A DNA stretch of 64,000 nt from NCBI GenBank assembly GCA_965153355.1, contig OZ231127.1, forward strand, positions 9,176,001 through 9,240,000, in the 5' to 3' direction. The first letter of the stretch is position 1. Every line of letters starts with the position of its first letter. A program made the translations under genes and the position numbers. This DNA is from Flaccisagitta enflata (lineage: Eukaryota; Chaetognatha; Sagittoidea; Aphragmophora). Below the pieces are notes generated by a model. It saw only the letters and a program-made list of their open reading frames with translations, searched no databases and was not told where the DNA came from. Positions 60,680-64,000 of this stretch are shown piece after piece.

Positions 60680-61420
60680 AAATGTCAGGTAAACAAGGAG
60701 AAGGTTTTTTTATGCTTGCCATGCTTGCTAGGCGAACTAGTCAGAAATTTTTTTCATGGTTGCAGCTATTTAAGGTATGTACCGTAAGATTTCCACGTTT
60801 TCATATCTTTGTCGATGAGTAAACTGGAGGGTTGCTTGTAGATGATGGTAGCTCTTAAAGGGTAAGTGAGAGCTTGGGAAAACCTTTAGAAAGGAGAAAA
60901 AAGAAATGCCCCAATTAAACAGACGCCGGTAGGAAGCGGAAGCGGGCGCGTATATCCATTGTCTTCACACTTTTCTTTACAATGATATTTGGCTGTGTTT
61001 TAGTATTAGTATTGTAATCACCGTAAGTACAGTGTCGTTTTTCCAGGTGTGACCGTTGGTTTGTTCACGATTCTATCTCCAAGCGCTCCACTGAAAAATG
61101 GTTTAATATACATATTTGTCAATTTATTAGCACATTTTTTTTTTTTTTTTTTTGGAAATGTGTATAAATTGTCGTTAAGAACCACTTTACCTGTACAAAT
61201 TATCTGAAGTAGATGCGCTAATCCGGAAGGGTAAGAAAAAATTTGATTCCATCCAAGATTTTTTTGAAATGGACGGACCGTTCTCGTCTGTTCATGGAAT
61301 GGAAATTTGAATTGTGATTCTCATAAAATATGACATGCGATAAAGGTGTGAAATAATTCACGAATCGAAGGATTCAGTAAGTATCGGTTTTCACATCGCA
61401 CATTAGAATGGCAAGGCATG
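60680..61420. other. No gene supported
   Basis: AT-rich, with a poly-T tract at 61135-61155. Confidence 0.5.
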
Positions 61421-61424
61421 CGGA

Positions 61425-61635
61425 AGCGGAATGTTCCTGGAAGCGCTTTTGTAAACGCTGTCAAAATGACTCCGGAAGCGTTTTTAAAAACGCTGTTTAA
61501 GCGACTCTGGAAGCGTTTAAAGAAACGCTGCCAAAGTGACTCCGGAAGCGCTTTTACAGGGGGTTATTAAAGTGATTCTGGAAACGCTTTTGAGAACGCT
61601 GTCAAAGTGACTCCGGAAGCGCTTCCGGAAGCACC
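61425..61635. repeat. GACTCCGGAAGCG(TTT) minisatellite
   Basis: Five units of about 45 bp containing CGGAAGCGTTTTTAAAAACG, which is itself palindromic around the AAGCG...CGCTT arms. The right end abuts the donor of the 61751-61639 exon. Confidence 0.85.
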
Positions 61636-61638
61636 TAC

Positions 61639-61904
61639 CTATTTGTCCCGATAATTCCATAGCCACCAAAAAGGAAGCCAGTACATGCCTATCGGTAGTG
61701 AACATGTAACCGACGTCATTAGCTTGGGTTTGGCATGGACAGGAAGGCAGTCTGTAAAACAAGGGATGTAAACAGAAATTAATAGAAATTCAAAATGAAA
61801 TGAAACAATAAACATACACAAGAAAGGGTTACTCACTTGAGATTCAACGAAGTTTCCACAAACGCTAGAACCAAGTTATGGCGTTGAAAATGCAAAATGT
61901 TTTC
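61639..61904 (-). CDS. Two exons of an unrecognised gene
   Basis: Exon 61904-61837 (acceptor CCTTGACCAG, donor GTGAGTAACC) joins in phase with exon 61751-61639 (acceptor TTTTACAG, donor GTAGGTGC). The products read LHFQRHNLVLAFVETSLNL and then PSCPCQTQANDVGYMF followed by a hydrophobic helix LASFLVAMELSG. The strong splice sites and clean phase support a real gene. Upstream and downstream exons are not fixed. Family unknown. Confidence 0.5.
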
Positions 61905-62041
61905 CTGGTCAAGGGAAAGAAAGCATATTATATCGCGAAAGAATTTTAATGTTTATTAATGATTTTTTTTCCATTTTTTCTCGTTCCCCACCTTCAGATC
62001 TCCAATGAGAGAAGTGTTTTTATGTAATATAAGATAGAAAA

Positions 62042-62263
62042 ATGAGTGGGGCGATTTCGTGGTTACATCCAGCCAGGCCTGAAGTCTTCCTTTTTCGATG
62101 GGGTTCGTTATTATCGTATCGCGCAAGAAAGAGAATTCCATACTATTCGCGTTTAATCGCTGATGGATTTGAATTAACGATGAATCGTCGAGGATGCAAA
62201 GTAATGCGTACATACACCCATCGTCCACGGAAAGATGTGGCGAACAAGCCGTCTGAGTTATGA
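62042..62263 (+). CDS. Small basic ORF
   Basis: A 73-residue frame, ATG after AGATAGAAAA, with an Arg/Lys-rich second half (NRRGCKVMRTYTHRPRKD) and aromatic N-terminus. It opposes a weaker minus-strand frame over the same bases. It could be a small DNA-binding protein. Not recognised, low certainty. Confidence 0.35.
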   Translation: MSGAISWLHPARPEVFLFRWGSLLSYRARKRIPYYSRLIADGFELTMNRRGCKVMRTYTHRPRKDVANKPSEL

Positions 62264-62363
62264 AGATTTTCGAGTCTTCGGCGAACGTGATTTTCAGGCC
62301 TTGAATTAACGAAAGACGGTTTATAAGAACAATAAAGAGTCTAAAGAATTTTAAAGAAATGAG

Positions 62364-63352
62364 CTAATCCGCTTGCAACGCACCAAGTTCCACGTTTGCC
62401 GGAAGCAAAGAAGGTAGATTTTCCAACGGGGAATGAAGACTCACGAACACGGAATGCTTCTTCTTAGCCAGCAACAGTTGACAAGTTCTTCGAAGGGCGT
62501 TTTTGGGTTTTTTGGTTGGGCTGCCATTCTCAGTTACGGTTTCGAAACAAGTCGCGATATCGCTTGTGGCCGTGTCAGAAAGGTCCGGATCAGCCAACTC
62601 AAACTCTTGTAACCAACTAAAGAAAAAAAATATTTGGAAGTGGTAAAGAAGAGCGCTAACATAGTTTAAAATTATTCTGTCGGTATTACGTTGAAGAACA
62701 AATTACCTTTTCCGCGCCTTGTTGGTAAATTTTGTCAAGTAGTTCAAGCGGGCCAAAATCGGATAGTATCCATCGCATCTTAGAGGTTAAAAAACAAAAC
62801 GAAAAGTAAAAGCGTTAAAGATAGCGGTTCCTTCCTTTAAAGGTGAAAAGGTGCTTATGATCGTGTCGTTGTTTATTTTATCTACCTGTTCAAAAGACTT
62901 TCCCCCAAGTTTACAATCACGGAATCTATCAGCAAATGCGCAATTGGCGTCGCGATTGAGCAATAATCGGGCTTTGTTTGCTTTTTCGCAGTGAAAGTCC
63001 AGCGTTAAGAACATCTGTCTCGAGTTCAAGAAACACGTGTTTTCCTATGGAATTGGTACATTATTGATAAAGCCAACAAACACAATAGTAAACGGAAATA
63101 ACATGACAGATGGTAGTGTAAGTGTATTTGCGGTAATTCAGTAGTGCAAGGCTTGTTTCTTTTCTTAATAGTGTTGATGCTGTTTCGTTGCTTTGATTTT
63201 TTTTATACCTTGTACACGTAGTTCATTAAATGTGAATTCTGGGTAAGTTCTATGCCGTCCTTACAGCGCAGTTTCACATATTCGCAATACCGAATACCAG
63301 ATTGTACAACAAGGGTGTTTTCAGCGAGCAGTGCCGCAACCGTGGGATCCAT
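62364..63352 (-). CDS. Spliced gene of unknown function, at least four exons
   Basis: Candidate exons: 63352-63209 (ATG at 63352, donor GTATAA), 63044-62886 (acceptor TTCCATAG, donor GTAGAT), 62778-62707 (donor GTAATT) and 62616-62364 (acceptor TTCTTTAG, ending in a stop). The first two join in phase. The last two also join in phase, in the frame reading YYPILARLNYL and then WLQEFELADPDLSD. The phase between the second and third does not fit with the sites I chose, so one border is wrong or there is a lesion. The second exon is charged with cysteines (FHCEKANKARLLLNRDANC). No motif recognised. Confidence 0.45.
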
Positions 63353-63418
63353 CGCCGAGCTGGGCGGGTGAAAAGTGCCGCAACCGTGGGATCCATCGCC
63401 GAGCTGGGCGGGTGAAAA
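63331..63418. repeat. 44-bp tandem duplication over a start codon
   Basis: GTGCCGCAACCGTGGGATCC through GGGCGGGTGAAAA is present twice in perfect tandem. Each copy contains the minus-strand ATGGATCCC. Since 44 is not a multiple of three, the upstream ATG opens a different frame. Confidence 0.9.
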
Positions 63419-63429
63419 GTGGGTTGTTT

Positions 63430-64000
63430 TGTGGGGTCTGCCATGACTGTTCACCAGAAATACAATGAGGAAGACCGGACCGGGGGTTATTGAGAATGGT
63501 GGTCAAACACCGCGGTAAATGTCTTTTGTTTTGTTTTCTTCTATAGGGTCGATGACATTGTTTTTGTTTTTTTATCATAATTTGTTTTTGATTTAGATAA
63601 AATAAGCCTCAGTTATTGCCGTTGTTTTCCGTTTTTTCGGCGGCTTTTCATTGTCTGACGAGGGTGTTTCTTTTCGTTTTTTCGTTTGTTTTTGACTCTC
63701 TTGTTTTTGTGGGGTGTTTTGATTTTTTTCCATAATGATTTTTTGTTTGTTTGATTTTGTACTTCTTTTTTTTCAAAAGAATAGTAAAGTGTGTGATCAA
63801 GGGTTAACTGTTTGCTCGTTTTTCTTACGTACCATGACATCTAATTTCGATAAAAAAGAAATACAAAATTAATAAGAACAATCGGGGAGGGTGAAAAGGC
63901 ATGGGAGGGAGGGTAATCAGGGATGTGAAAGCGGTTATTTTAAGATAGTTTTGCTTAGTAAAACAAATACTAATACTTAGGATATAAATGGAAGCGGAAG
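63430..64000. other. No gene supported
   Basis: T-rich on the plus strand. Lys-rich minus frames (63613-63840) are compositional. The window ends here. Confidence 0.5.

Noticed and set aside
63613-63840. Lys-rich minus-strand frame of 75 codons
   Set aside because: It arises from T-rich plus-strand sequence, with no supporting signals.

Overview
The window is eukaryotic nuclear DNA. Coding regions are split by short spliceosomal GT-AG introns. Simple-sequence repeats are extremely dense ((CA)n, (CT)n, (TTG)n, (TTC)n, (TATC)n, (CTGT)n), and there are many minisatellites, a large satellite array and families of short dispersed elements. This SSR density suggests a decapod crustacean (penaeid-like) genome, but the sequence does not prove the host. 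A 10-N assembly gap lies at 36681-36690.

Layout. (1) 1-11 kb: inverted-repeat elements and SSRs around scattered minus-strand exons of what looks like a host F-box/leucine-rich-repeat gene (F-box exon near 10.6 kb; LRR exons at 7.4, 7.2, 6.9, 5.8 and 4.2 kb). (2) 11-19 kb: nested non-autonomous elements, minisatellites and SSRs with no gene seen. (3) 19.3-36.7 kb: a minus-strand block that reads as a Polinton/Maverick (adintovirus-like) endogenous element. In transcription order it carries a large unrecognised spliced gene running into the gap, a polyglutamine protein, an integrase with a chromodomain-like tail, a penton-like minor capsid protein, a small Lys-rich protein, a double-jelly-roll major capsid protein, an adenain-type cysteine protease, a Ser/Gly/Ala-rich protein, a membrane protein, a small Arg-rich protein and a BIR-RING IAP. 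Integrase, both capsid genes and the large gene are split by introns, many filled with poly-A/T or host-type microsatellites. Several lesions (in-frame stop, frame changes) suggest decay of at least some genes. No DNA polymerase B and no packaging ATPase were found.

(4) 36.7-49 kb: a 20-bp minisatellite, a palindromic satellite array of about 445-bp units (37.5-44 kb) interrupted by an inverted-repeat insertion, and further minisatellites. (5) 49.3-51 kb: one long minus-strand Ser/Pro/Thr-rich exon with a strong splice donor. (6) 51-57 kb: dispersed elements and SSRs. (7) 57.4-64 kb: a second gene-dense block with a two-exon dUTPase and a small acidic ORF on the plus strand, and on the minus strand a second adenain-type protease, a small membrane protein sharing an LLTTQ transmembrane motif with the one in block 3, and spliced genes I do not recognise. 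The shared protease and membrane-protein pair suggests that blocks 3 and 7 come from related virus-like elements.

A dispersed repeat of about 120-220 bp (up to 460 bp with expansions), capped by a short hairpin next to CTAAAA, occurs about 18 times, including inside an intron of the virus-like element.
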